From Kiritimatiellia bacterium (lineage in GTDB: Bacteria > Verrucomicrobiota > Kiritimatiellia > RFP12 > UBA1067): 10,822 nucleotides of DNA. The notes under the pieces are model-generated. The model had not been told where the DNA came from. It did no database searches and worked only from the letters and a program-made list of their open reading frames with translations. The stretch lies in assembly GCA_028701555.1 (NCBI GenBank), contig JAQVQN010000041.1:1-10822 (forward strand), in the 5' to 3' direction. How positions within the stretch are numbered: position 1 is the stretch's first letter; each line of letters starts with the position of its first letter. This document shows, piece by piece, positions 1 to 6,587 of this stretch. A program made the position numbers and the translations under genes.

Positions 1-137
1 AGCAGAAATCATGCCGGACAACCGAACCGGTTCCTGCCGACATATATCCTCGACCCAGATACTATTTTCGCTGTTATGCAAACCGGATTTGCAAAAACGA
101 GAATTATACAATGCGGGCATGGCCCGACGAAAATAGA

Positions 138-167
138 ACCACGGATGGAAACGGATTAAAACTGATT
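138..167. repeat. Possible dispersed intergenic repeat fragment
   Basis: The phrase begins ACCACGGATGGAAACGG and continues into an A-rich stretch ending in CTGATT. It resembles 'accacggatg-aacacggat' phrases that recur between genes in many environmental bacterial genomes. Only one copy is visible here, so its repeat status is recollection, not observation. Confidence 0.25.
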
Positions 168-184
168 GTTGTAAATTGTAACTG

Positions 185-204
185 CCCGTCTCCCGTCTCC
201 CGTC
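185..204. repeat. 7-bp tandem repeat, nearly three copies
   Basis: CCCGTCT occurs at 185-191 and 192-198, followed by CCCGTC at 199-204. It is a short simple-sequence tract in non-coding DNA, with no evident function. Confidence 0.8.
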
Positions 205-219
205 CTCCTGGCCATCTGC

Positions 220-235
220 AACTAATGAACTAATG
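220..235. repeat. 8-bp direct repeat, two copies
   Basis: AACTAATG occurs twice in direct tandem (220-227 and 228-235). It lies just after the CCCGTCT tract and just before the hairpin at 242-268, in non-coding DNA. Confidence 0.75.
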
Positions 236-241
236 CACTGC

Positions 242-268
242 GGCGGGAACTGCCATGCAGTTTCCGCC
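242..268 (+). promoter_or_regulatory. Strong hairpin upstream of pilM
   Basis: GGCGGGAACTGC (242-253) pairs with GCAGTTTCCGCC (257-268) across a 3-nt loop (CAT). All 12 positions pair in RNA, one of them as G-U. The hairpin ends 35 nt before the pilM start. The T run at 280-284 is too far away for a standard intrinsic terminator. A competing pairing is possible: TGCCAT (251-256) with ATGGCA (273-278). It may be the end of an upstream transcript or a leader element of the pilus operon. The pairing is seen directly and the role is inferred. Confidence 0.5.
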
Positions 269-303
269 ACTCATGGCACTTTTTATGCTTTAAAGTTGTT
301 GAA

Positions 304-1311
304 ATGAAGTTTCCTTTCTCAAACCTCAGGTTGAAAGCTAGCAGCCAGGATATCCGAGATGTTGTCGGGCTGGAACTAGGCGCCGGCCTGAAGCAGGGTG
401 TGCCGGCTGTGCGCTTGTTGCAAAAAGACGGCGAGACCGAAGTGGTCGCGGCTGGCTTTATCGATCTTAACGGAATTTTACCCTCTTCGCCTGAAGATGC
501 GGCTGCTGCCGGCTCAGGAACATGGCAGTTGCCCCATGAGTTCAAGGCTCCCCGGGCGGCTATCGCCATCAACTCCAAGCAGGCTTTCCTGAGACACGCA
601 GTGGACGCATCTGAGGAAGGAGAAGACAAGAATACGGTCGCCTTCCGCAGAACAAAGCGCGCCACAGCCGATGACCTGCCCCCTTTGACTGCCGGCCTGC
701 CGGAATTCCAAGCCGCGTGGGCCGCGCGCCTTTTTCCCGAAGGACACAAGCCGACCGCATTCTCAGTGCAGATCGCGGCCACAGCCGCCATGAGCGGGTT
801 TTTGCGCAACCCCGCGTTTAAGCAGGCCGGCGGCAACGCCATCGCGATGCTGGTTTTCGCCGAGCACACGGCGCTCGCAGCCTTCCAAGACACCGCTCTG
901 GTCCTATACCGCGAACAACCCACGGGGTTTCAGCACATTCGCAATGCCATAAGCTCAGAAATGCACATTGACAACGAGATGGCCGACTCCTTGCTTAACG
1001 ACACGCTGGTTGATCCGACAACCATGATAGAGCCTATTCTGCGCCCGCTCTTCCGGCAAGTGGAAATCTCAGTGGACTATCTTTCGCGACGCCGCAACTG
1101 TCCGGTTGAAAATTTCTTCATCTACGGCCTGCCGACCGGACTGCGCTACTGGTCAATCATCTTTAAACGCATGATGAGCAAAACGTTGACCCCCTGCCAG
1201 CCGCTAGAAGGACTGGCCGGCGCAGATTCACTGCCCGAACTGGCTGAGACCGCCCCGTTGATGATGACGGCAGCCGGTGCGGCTTGCGCGGTACTGGACG
1301 ATATAGCATGA
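304..1311 (+). CDS. pilM: PilM-like pilus assembly protein (divergent actin-like fold)
   Basis: This is probably the cytoplasmic PilM-like component of the type IV pilus alignment complex, which in model systems binds the N-terminal peptide of PilN. The 335-residue length fits PilM. Support comes from position (first of five genes in pilM-N-O-P-Q order) and from remnants of the fold. An N-terminal strand at residues 20-26 (VVGLELG) lies where PilM has its first phosphate loop. A strand-rich segment around 178-208 ends LVLYREQPTG, like the PilM second-phosphate region. A segment at 270-280 contains GLPTG. The usual D-x-G residues of the phosphate loops are missing or replaced (for example LVFAEHTA at 183-190), so ATP binding may be lost. 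The start ATG has no clear Shine-Dalgarno sequence. The stop overlaps the next start as ATGA. The family call is moderate and rests strongly on context. Confidence 0.65.
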   Translation: MKFPFSNLRLKASSQDIRDVVGLELGAGLKQGVPAVRLLQKDGETEVVAAGFIDLNGILPSSPEDAAAAGSGTWQLPHEFKAPRAAIAINSKQAFLRHAVDASEEGEDKNTVAFRRTKRATADDLPPLTAGLPEFQAAWAARLFPEGHKPTAFSVQIAATAAMSGFLRNPAFKQAGGNAIAMLVFAEHTALAAFQDTALVLYREQPTGFQHIRNAISSEMHIDNEMADSLLNDTLVDPTTMIEPILRPLFRQVEISVDYLSRRRNCPVENFFIYGLPTGLRYWSIIFKRMMSKTLTPCQPLEGLAGADSLPELAETAPLMMTAAGAACAVLDDIA

Positions 1312-1964
1312 AAGCGTCTTTACACTTTAACCTGATTAAAAAAGAGGAGGTCTTGAGCCCTAATCCTGTAAGGCTAAGGGTTATGCTGCCTGTTTTATGT
1401 GTCTTGGGCGTTGTTGCGACAGGCGTTTGGTGGGGATTGTTTGCAGTGCGTATACATGCAGCCGAGCAGAAGCTCGCCGCAGTCAAAGTCAGCATTGAAA
1501 GCCTCCGCGCTGACCATAAAGAGGTGCTTGGCCTGCGCACCGAAGAGAAAGAACTTTACGCCTCGCTGAAACAGTTGGGGTTCTACAAAAATTCGCGGCT
1601 GCTTTTCGGCAACACCTTGAGCCAGATAGCCGAACATGTGCCTCCTGAAATTCAGCTTACAGAACTTGATGTTCCGTCGCCGATCCCGCCGCCTGCGCCA
1701 GACAAAGACAAGAAGCCCGTCGCACAGACCAACACTTTCGAGAGTGTCACCATGCGGCTAGCCGGCCGTGCCGGCGGAGCTTCGCCGACCGATGCCATCA
1801 ATTCCCTGCTCGAGTCACTGCGAAAACCCGCCTTCTCCAACCTGATACTTCAGGCTAATGTGCCGCCGGGCGCTTTCCGGCAAGACAACGTCCGCAACCC
1901 TACAGGCCGCAACGTTCTGCTTTTTGAAATAATCTGCCGATGTGAAGCCCGGAGGTTTGAATGA
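1308..1964 (+). CDS. pilN: PilN-like inner-membrane pilus assembly protein
   Basis: This is a bitopic membrane protein of 218 residues that in the family pairs with PilO and carries the cytoplasmic N-terminal peptide bound by PilM. The short N-terminal tail has FNLIKKEE at residues 7-14, resembling the INLL-type PilN motif. One transmembrane helix spans about 25-46. A predicted coiled coil follows (about 50-90), then a ferredoxin-like periplasmic domain (about 95-218) interrupted by a Pro/Lys-rich loop at 123-138. The ATG at 1308 is chosen because it overlaps the pilM stop (ATGA) and gives the expected short tail. An in-frame TTG at 1284 would add eight residues inside pilM and is less likely. 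Translation is probably coupled to pilM. The stop again overlaps the next start. Sequence similarity is modest, but topology, size and gene order agree. Confidence 0.75.
   Translation: MKASLHFNLIKKEEVLSPNPVRLRVMLPVLCVLGVVATGVWWGLFAVRIHAAEQKLAAVKVSIESLRADHKEVLGLRTEEKELYASLKQLGFYKNSRLLFGNTLSQIAEHVPPEIQLTELDVPSPIPPPAPDKDKKPVAQTNTFESVTMRLAGRAGGASPTDAINSLLESLRKPAFSNLILQANVPPGAFRQDNVRNPTGRNVLLFEIICRCEARRFE
1951..1955 (+). promoter_or_regulatory. Ribosome binding site of pilO
   Basis: GGAGG lies 5 nt before the ATG at 1961, inside the end of the pilN-like gene. It supports that start and shows the overlapping gene also has its own initiation signal. Confidence 0.6.
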
Positions 1965-2593
1965 ACATCGATCTGGATTTTTTAAAAAACAGCTCGACCC
2001 CTTATCAGCACGCGATTATCATCTCTTCAGCCGCCTTGCTGGTAGCGCTGTCACTTTTATTCTTCGGGATTATGCCAGCGCGGACGCGCATGTCCGCAGT
2101 GGTTAAACAAATCGCAACAGAGAAAAATACGCTTGAATCAATGCGTGAAGACATACAGGGCACCGAGAGACAACGGGCGCAGACCGATACGGCCAGAGAG
2201 CAACATTTGGCCTTTCTCGCCACCGGGGCCATAGAGCCGCTGTTGGGCTCTTTCGCAATGCGTGGCAAGAACCTGCTAGACCCGCTTTCACAGCAGACGG
2301 GGTTTAGCATAGACTCCGTCAAAGAGTTGCCGAGATTGCCCATACGCTTGCCGGCTCCGCCGCCTGAACAGCTTTACGCGCGCCAGCCGATCGAGTTTTC
2401 AGGGCATGGCTCATACAACCAGATCGTCGCCTTTGTGACGGCTGTCGAATCCTCGCTGCCGCTCGCCACTCTAAACAACCTAAGAATTTTAAGCCAGCCG
2501 CAAACGCCTGAGCGGCACAAAGCCATCGTAACTTTCGAATGGCCTGTTAAAGGCGAGAAACTTCAGCCGGTTGTCAAAGGCAAAGACAAATAA
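1961..2593 (+). CDS. pilO: PilO-like inner-membrane pilus assembly protein
   Basis: This is a 210-residue bitopic membrane protein expected to form heterodimers with the PilN-like protein and link it to the PilP-like protein in the periplasm. A short cytoplasmic tail precedes one transmembrane helix (about 17-39). A charged heptad-like coiled coil follows (about 42-85), then the periplasmic ferredoxin-like domain. The domain's clearest signature is GHGSYNQIVAFVTAVESS (148-165) followed by LNNLRIL (171-177) and a strand with TFEWPV (191-196). This matches the usual PilO pattern of 'G.Y..i..F...ve', a strand, then a final strand ending in W. The start overlaps the pilN-like stop by 4 nt and has GGAGG 5 nt upstream. 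A 21-bp gap separates it from the next gene, so it is surely co-transcribed. Confidence 0.78.
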   Translation: MNIDLDFLKNSSTPYQHAIIISSAALLVALSLLFFGIMPARTRMSAVVKQIATEKNTLESMREDIQGTERQRAQTDTAREQHLAFLATGAIEPLLGSFAMRGKNLLDPLSQQTGFSIDSVKELPRLPIRLPAPPPEQLYARQPIEFSGHGSYNQIVAFVTAVESSLPLATLNNLRILSQPQTPERHKAIVTFEWPVKGEKLQPVVKGKDK

Positions 2594-2614
2594 AACAACC
2601 CGCAGGATCTTCGT

Positions 2615-3148
2615 ATGCAGCATAGAAACCCAGACTTTACCGGCGACGGCAACAATAACTCGCGCAGACTTACTCTCCGCCATGCCCTCTTACCGGCTCT
2701 GGCGTCTTTGCTTTTTGTCGCCGCAGCCGCCGCAGAAACTCCGGACAGCGCTCTTCGCGATCCCTTCTGGCCATTAGGCTACGAGCCCAAAAAACCGGAG
2801 CCGGAAAAACCGCCGGAAGCGCTTGAACCTGTGCCTGAAAAAACCGCCCCGCCGCCTGCTCCGGCAAAACCGGTCTTGCAACCCGTAACTGAACGCGAAT
2901 GGGAAGAGGCGCTCAAAAGTTTGTCGATCAGCGGTCGCATCCGCTCGACACGACCGGACACCGGAGAAACCCGTGTGCAGATGATGATCAACCGGCAAAC
3001 TTACGGCGCAGGCGATATTGTCTGCGTTACCAACCACAACACGGCATTCTTTTGGCAATTGGAAAACACTGCCGCGCAGGATCTCGTTCTTAAACAGGCG
3101 AAAGCCACAAGGCTCCAGCCTGCCGCAAAACAAACAAACAAACAATAA
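2615..3148 (+). CDS. PilP-like periplasmic pilus protein
   Basis: This 177-residue exported protein is assigned by position between pilO and pilQ. In model systems PilP bridges the PilN-PilO dimer and the secretin. A basic N-terminal stretch (17-22) and a hydrophobic helix (about 23-40, ending in an alanine run) look like a signal peptide or membrane anchor. No lipobox cysteine is visible, unlike classical lipoprotein PilP. RDPFWPLGY (48-56) recalls a DPFWPvG-type motif in PVC-superphylum homologues. A Pro/Glu/Lys-rich linker (57-92) leads to a small beta-rich domain (about 95-167, with SISGRIR and the TYGAGDIV strand-turn), similar in layout to the PilP/GspC HR domain. AGGA at 2604-2607 is 7 nt upstream of the ATG. 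The gene ends in a CAAA-repeat encoding a K/Q/T/N tail. Similarity to true PilP is not provable by eye. Confidence 0.55.
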   Translation: MQHRNPDFTGDGNNNSRRLTLRHALLPALASLLFVAAAAAETPDSALRDPFWPLGYEPKKPEPEKPPEALEPVPEKTAPPPAPAKPVLQPVTEREWEEALKSLSISGRIRSTRPDTGETRVQMMINRQTYGAGDIVCVTNHNTAFFWQLENTAAQDLVLKQAKATRLQPAAKQTNKQ

Positions 3149-3155
3149 CCCCAAC

Positions 3156-3160
3156 AGGAG
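3156..3160 (+). promoter_or_regulatory. Ribosome binding site of pilQ
   Basis: AGGAG lies 6 nt before the ATG at 3167. It is the best Shine-Dalgarno sequence in the operon, which fits a need for many secretin subunits per pore. Confidence 0.65.
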
Positions 3161-3166
3161 CAGAAC

Positions 3167-4945
3167 ATGAAATGTATATCACTGACATTTATTGCTTTCA
3201 CCGCGCTACTCGCACTGCCGCAAAGCACTCGGGCTCAGACAGAGACTCCGCAAGCCGCGCCGGAGGCCGCACCAGCGCAGGTCGCGGCTGAGCCGCCCGC
3301 CCAGCCGCCGCCACCCGCCGCCGCCCCCACTCAGCCTGCTGTGCGCGTGGTCGCCGCATCAGACGCATCCGACGCTGTTGTCTCGATGGCTTTCGATGAA
3401 ACCCCGCTTTCTGATGTTATCAAAGCCTTCCGCGACGCTACCGGTGCCAATATCATCTCGGGCGGCACCAACCTGCACGCCACCATCAGTGTCAGCCTGG
3501 ATAATGTGCCTTGGCGCCAGGGGCTGTCTTCGATCCTCGACCCGCACGATCTCCAATTGCTAGAGCAGCCGATAAATTCTGGGATTTTCGTGGTAACCAC
3601 CAAGACCGTCGTTATACCCCGTGTCACCAAAACCTTTATCCTCGAGTACGCCAAGGCCAGCGATGTGGCTGACCTCTTTTTAACCCTAATCGGCAAAACC
3701 GGCGGGGCCGTGACCGCTTTCAAAGAGACCAACGCCCTGATCCTGACCGCCACCGAACAGCAGATTGCCGAATGTGAAGAGATCTTGAAAGCCATCGACC
3801 GGCCTTCGCCCCAAGTCTACATCGAGGTCCGCTTCGTAGAGCTTTCCGCCGCTGCCAGCAAGAAGCTCGGCATGAAATGGGACAGCCTTAACGGCTGGAC
3901 AGTCAGCACCAAAAACATCTCCGGCGGCATGGAGTACAGTAATTCGAAAATCCAAAAATGGCTGCTGGGCAACGAAAAGACCTATGACGCTGAAGGTAAG
4001 CTGCTTACAAGCGACCCCGTCTATCTGGTTCCCGAGGAATACACCGGAGCGCCTAAAGCCGGACTGCTTGCCGAGGACCTGACCTGGCGACAGGCGCGCG
4101 GAATCGGAGGCCAGATGACCGCCCAGGACTTCAGCCTGACCTTGAGTGCCTTTGAGAAGATGGACGGCGTCTCCATCTTCTCGAATCCTAAGATCATTGT
4201 GGCCAACGAAAAAGAGGCGCTCGTGGACATGACCACCAAGGAGCCCAACCTGACCGTCACAACATCACGTACCGGCACGTCCGGCGACCAACTCGACATA
4301 TCTGCCAAACTGGAAGCCATCCCGGGCGACAAGGGCGACAAGGACGGCAAAGGCCGCGGCCTGTTCGCCGGCGAGGTTTTCTTCAGTTACGGCCTCAGCC
4401 TCAAGGTCACCCCCCGCATTAGCCCCACCGGCCTGATCACCCTGAATGTCGAACCCTCGATCAGCGACAAACTGAATGATTATGAGTTTACAGGCGTTGA
4501 CTCATCATCAACACCCACGCCTAAATACCCGATCATTTACATGCAGCGCCTGCAGACCGTGTTTACTATGCAGAGCGGCTCCACCGCAGTTATCGGCGGC
4601 CTGACAAAAACAAAAGAGGAAAACATTGATTCCGGCATACCCTTCCTGCGCGAAATCCCTTGGGTCGGCCCACGCGTCTTCGGCTGGAAGAGTCGCGGCA
4701 AGTCACAGTCGGAAATCATCATCTTCGTGACAGTCGGTGTCGCCGATCCCCTCACTATGAAGGAAAACGTCGGCTTGCCGAAGAACGCAGTCCTGGGGCG
4801 CGATATCCTAAGCGGCGAAATGAAGGAGCCCGGCGACCGCACCAAAGCCGACCTGTTCGACCTTGACGATAAACGCATATACCTGCCTTCGGTCAATAAT
4901 CCCAGCCCTGTAGCCACAGAGACTGAGGCGAGCCTTGACAACTGA
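3167..4945 (+). CDS. pilQ: Type IV pilus secretin PilQ
   Basis: This is the outer-membrane secretin that forms the gated pore for the pilus. The 592-residue protein starts with a Sec signal peptide (1-23, cleavage probable after STRA). A disordered Ala/Pro/Gln-rich linker follows (24-60), then an STN/N0 domain (about 71-123) and a single N1 KH-like domain (about 153-213, ending EILKAIDRP). The beta-barrel secretin domain runs from about 217 (VYIEVRFVEL) to 527. It includes the TAQDFSLTLSAFE segment (318-330), FSNPKIIVANEKEA (338-351) and the secretin signature SGSTAVIGGLTK...SGIPFLREIPWVG (470-501). No AMIN domain is present, so it is more compact than proteobacterial PilQ. A roughly 60-residue polar tail (531-592) could be a pilotin-binding S-domain. 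It is last in the operon, 18 bp after the PilP-like gene. A type II secretion GspD is less likely given pilT next door. Confidence 0.93.
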   Translation: MKCISLTFIAFTALLALPQSTRAQTETPQAAPEAAPAQVAAEPPAQPPPPAAAPTQPAVRVVAASDASDAVVSMAFDETPLSDVIKAFRDATGANIISGGTNLHATISVSLDNVPWRQGLSSILDPHDLQLLEQPINSGIFVVTTKTVVIPRVTKTFILEYAKASDVADLFLTLIGKTGGAVTAFKETNALILTATEQQIAECEEILKAIDRPSPQVYIEVRFVELSAAASKKLGMKWDSLNGWTVSTKNISGGMEYSNSKIQKWLLGNEKTYDAEGKLLTSDPVYLVPEEYTGAPKAGLLAEDLTWRQARGIGGQMTAQDFSLTLSAFEKMDGVSIFSNPKIIVANEKEALVDMTTKEPNLTVTTSRTGTSGDQLDISAKLEAIPGDKGDKDGKGRGLFAGEVFFSYGLSLKVTPRISPTGLITLNVEPSISDKLNDYEFTGVDSSSTPTPKYPIIYMQRLQTVFTMQSGSTAVIGGLTKTKEENIDSGIPFLREIPWVGPRVFGWKSRGKSQSEIIIFVTVGVADPLTMKENVGLPKNAVLGRDILSGEMKEPGDRTKADLFDLDDKRIYLPSVNNPSPVATETEASLDN

Positions 4946-4967
4946 GAAGCGCAATTAGCGGCTATCC

Positions 4968-5001
4968 TTCAACTGCCTGTCATAAAAAACAAGCAGTTGA
5001 A
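4968..5001 (+). terminator. Hairpin after pilQ, possible terminator
   Basis: TTCAACTGC (4968-4976) pairs perfectly with GCAGTTGAA (4993-5001) around a 16-nt A-rich loop. It starts 22 nt after the pilQ stop. No U tract follows, so it may be a weak or Rho-assisted terminator, or a stabilising 3' end. Pairing is seen; function is inferred. Confidence 0.45.
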
Positions 5002-5017
5002 CACGCCATGTACGCGA

Positions 5018-5057
5018 GTGTGTGAGTATGTGAATTCGCGTTCACATACACACACAC
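5018..5057 (+). promoter_or_regulatory. Long GT/AC-rich hairpin in the pilT leader
   Basis: GTGTGTGAGTATGTGAA (5018-5034) pairs with TTCACATACACACACAC (5041-5057) at 16 of 17 positions (one A-A mismatch) around a 6-nt loop. Two competing pairings share its bases: ACGCGA (5012-5017) with TCGCGT (5036-5041), and AGTATGTGA (5025-5033) with TCACATACT (5066-5074). The right side is also a CA-rich microsatellite-like tract. The hairpin ends 50 nt before the pilT start. It may be a terminator remnant, an attenuator or an mRNA stability element. Confidence 0.5.
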
Positions 5058-5078
5058 CCACAAACTCACATACTTGGG

Positions 5079-5097
5079 ATGCGGACTAACCCCGCAT
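5079..5097 (+). promoter_or_regulatory. Short hairpin just upstream of pilT
   Basis: ATGCGG (5079-5084) pairs with CCGCAT (5092-5097) around a 7-nt loop. It ends 9 nt before the pilT ATG, in the zone where a ribosome would bind, and no Shine-Dalgarno sequence is visible there. It could modulate initiation, but the stem is short. Confidence 0.35.
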
Positions 5098-5106
5098 TAG
5101 TGGCCT

Positions 5107-6582
5107 ATGCCAAACATTGACCGTTACCTGATACCGCTCGTTTCTGGACAGGGCAGCGACCTGCACCTTACCGCAGGACGCCCGCCCTATATCCGCGTGC
5201 ACGGCACGCTTTTGCCGCTCACGCGTGAACAGCCGCTGTCCAGTCAGCAGATATTCGATCTGCTGAAAGAGTTCATGCCAAAAGATAATGTCGCGCAGCT
5301 CGAGGCCGAGTGGGACACTGACTGCGCCTATGAGATACCCGGCACAGCGCGTTTCCGCGTCAATGGCTTCCGAGACATGTCTGGTTACGGCACAGTCCTA
5401 CGCGTGATCCCTGAACAAATTCCTAGCTTCGAGGAGCTGAACCTTCCGGAGATCATGCGCAATTTCTGCATGCTTTCCAAAGGTCTTGTGGTGGTCACAG
5501 GCCCGACCGGCAGCGGTAAATCAACCACACTGGCCGCACTGGTTGACTACATCAACCGCAACCGCAACGAGCATATCATAACGATCGAGGACCCCATCGA
5601 ATTCGTGCATCAGTCTAAAGCGTGCATCATCAACCAGCGCGAGGTGCACCGTGACACCAAGAGTTTCGCGCGCGCTTTGCGGGCGGCTTTGCGCGAAGAC
5701 CCGGACATCGTGCTCGTCGGCGAAATCCGCGACCTTGAAACCATGGAGAACGCCATCGAGACCGCCGAAACCGGTCATCTGGTTTTTGCCACCCTGCACA
5801 CCAACACCGCCGCCACCACCGTCGAACGCATGATCGACAAATTCCCTTCAGAACGACAGAACCAGATCCGCTCGATGCTGGCAGATACCCTGAAAGGCGT
5901 CGTGGCTCAAACCTTGTGCAAGAAAACCGACGGCGGACGCATAGCCGCTTTCGAGGTTCTGGTGGTTAATACCGCAGTATCAGCACTTATCCGCGAAGCC
6001 AAGACCCACATGCTGGGCTCGGTGATGCAGACAGGCAAGTCACAGGGCATGCAGACCTTCAGCGATGAGCTGACCCGGCTGGCCAGCAAAGGCATCATCT
6101 CTACCGAGGATGCTTACATTAAGGCCGTCGATAAGTCTGACATCGAAACCAAGATGCAGTTGGCTGGCCTGAACTTGGATTTCAAGAAAAAAGGCGAGGA
6201 GAGCGTGCGGCTTTCACGTATGGCCAAACCGCGCGAAATGCTTAAGACCGCGCTTGAAACTCTGGAAAATGACCCGGCAAACACAGATGCCCTTTGCGAA
6301 GCAGCCTGGATCATGGCCGCTTCCCCGTTCCCAGAACTTCGCAACGCCAGAGACGCGCTGAAAATGGCCGAGAAAGCCTGTTCGCTGCTTAAGGATAAAG
6401 ATTCAAAGGCCTTAGAGGTGCTCGGCGTGGCGCAGGCGGAAAACAAGTCTTTCCGGCGCGCTCTCGACGCCACTCGCAAGGCCATCGCCATCTACACGCA
6501 GGAAGGCCAAGAGGTCAAAGCCACAGCCCTCAACAGCCGCCTCGTGCTGTTCGAAAAAGGCCAACCCTATCGCGATGAGTAA
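5107..6582 (+). CDS. pilT: PilT retraction ATPase with C-terminal TPR extension
   Basis: This cytoplasmic hexameric ATPase drives pilus retraction. The N-terminal PAS-like domain (about 1-100) opens with the typical GSDLHLTAGRPPYIRVHG segment (16-33, abridged here). RecA-core motifs are all present: Walker A GPTGSGKST (132-140), Asp box TIEDPIEF (159-166), Walker B DPDIVLVGEIRD (198-209) and His box TGHLVFATLHT (222-232). VSALIREAKTHML (291-303) matches the AIRNLIRE motif that distinguishes PilT from PilB. The usual PilT ends near residue 346. Here about 145 residues follow: a polar linker to about 375, then two TPR-like hairpins, around 390-428 (AAWIMAASP, LRNARDALKMAEKA) and 434-463 (ALEVLGVAQAE, RRALDATRKAI). 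The end RLVLFEKGQPYRDE (478-491) resembles the closing segment of PVC-type TPR proteins. ATG 5107 is the first in-frame start after a TAG at 5098. It is 161 bp after pilQ, perhaps a separate transcript. Confidence 0.95.
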   Translation: MPNIDRYLIPLVSGQGSDLHLTAGRPPYIRVHGTLLPLTREQPLSSQQIFDLLKEFMPKDNVAQLEAEWDTDCAYEIPGTARFRVNGFRDMSGYGTVLRVIPEQIPSFEELNLPEIMRNFCMLSKGLVVVTGPTGSGKSTTLAALVDYINRNRNEHIITIEDPIEFVHQSKACIINQREVHRDTKSFARALRAALREDPDIVLVGEIRDLETMENAIETAETGHLVFATLHTNTAATTVERMIDKFPSERQNQIRSMLADTLKGVVAQTLCKKTDGGRIAAFEVLVVNTAVSALIREAKTHMLGSVMQTGKSQGMQTFSDELTRLASKGIISTEDAYIKAVDKSDIETKMQLAGLNLDFKKKGEESVRLSRMAKPREMLKTALETLENDPANTDALCEAAWIMAASPFPELRNARDALKMAEKACSLLKDKDSKALEVLGVAQAENKSFRRALDATRKAIAIYTQEGQEVKATALNSRLVLFEKGQPYRDE

Positions 6583-6587
6583 AGCTG

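Larger units (their letters stand above)
1..303. other. Intergenic region upstream of the pilus operon
   Basis: No gene is supported here. Frame 1 is open from the window edge to a TAA at 157-159, but its roughly 52 residues show no recognisable motif, and frame 2 is open to a TAG at about 134. Neither can be called the tail of a known protein. The stretch holds a perfect 10-bp palindrome (GAACCGGTTC, 24-33), a repeat-like phrase at 138-167, two short tandem repeats (185-204 and 220-235) and a strong hairpin (242-268). The pilus operon promoter should lie here, but I see no convincing -35/-10 pair. TATGCT at 284-289 is only a weak -10 candidate. Confidence 0.6.

Noticed and set aside
1..159. 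Frame 1 open from the window edge, possible tail of an upstream gene
   Set aside because: No motif, a neighbouring frame is also open for much of it, and the later part overlaps a repeat-like phrase. Not enough to call a gene.
222..923. Long minus-strand reading frame opposite the pilM-like gene
   Set aside because: The 233-residue product is rich in Ser, Ala, Arg and Cys with no motif, and lies opposite a gene with good operon context. It is a shadow frame.
1284..1307. TTG start adding eight residues to the PilN-like protein
   Set aside because: ATG 1308 overlaps the previous stop as ATGA, as at the next junction, and gives the usual short PilN tail.
3127..3148. CAAA tetranucleotide tract as a phase-variation switch
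   Set aside because: It sits at the last codons of the PilP-like gene, so slippage would change only a few terminal residues.
4935..4940. Perfect TTGACA as -35 of a pilT promoter
   Set aside because: No acceptable -10 lies 16-18 bp downstream (GCGGCT is there); TATCCT at 4963 is 22 bp away. The match is probably chance within the pilQ coding sequence.
3167..4945. Type II secretion GspD instead of PilQ
   Set aside because: The pilM-N-O-P order upstream and a true PilT with the AIRNLIRE-type motif downstream indicate a type IV pilus system.
5018..5074. CA/GT-rich repeats as a CRISPR or binding-site array
   Set aside because: Units are short, imperfect and without regular spacers; an inverted repeat explains the pattern better.
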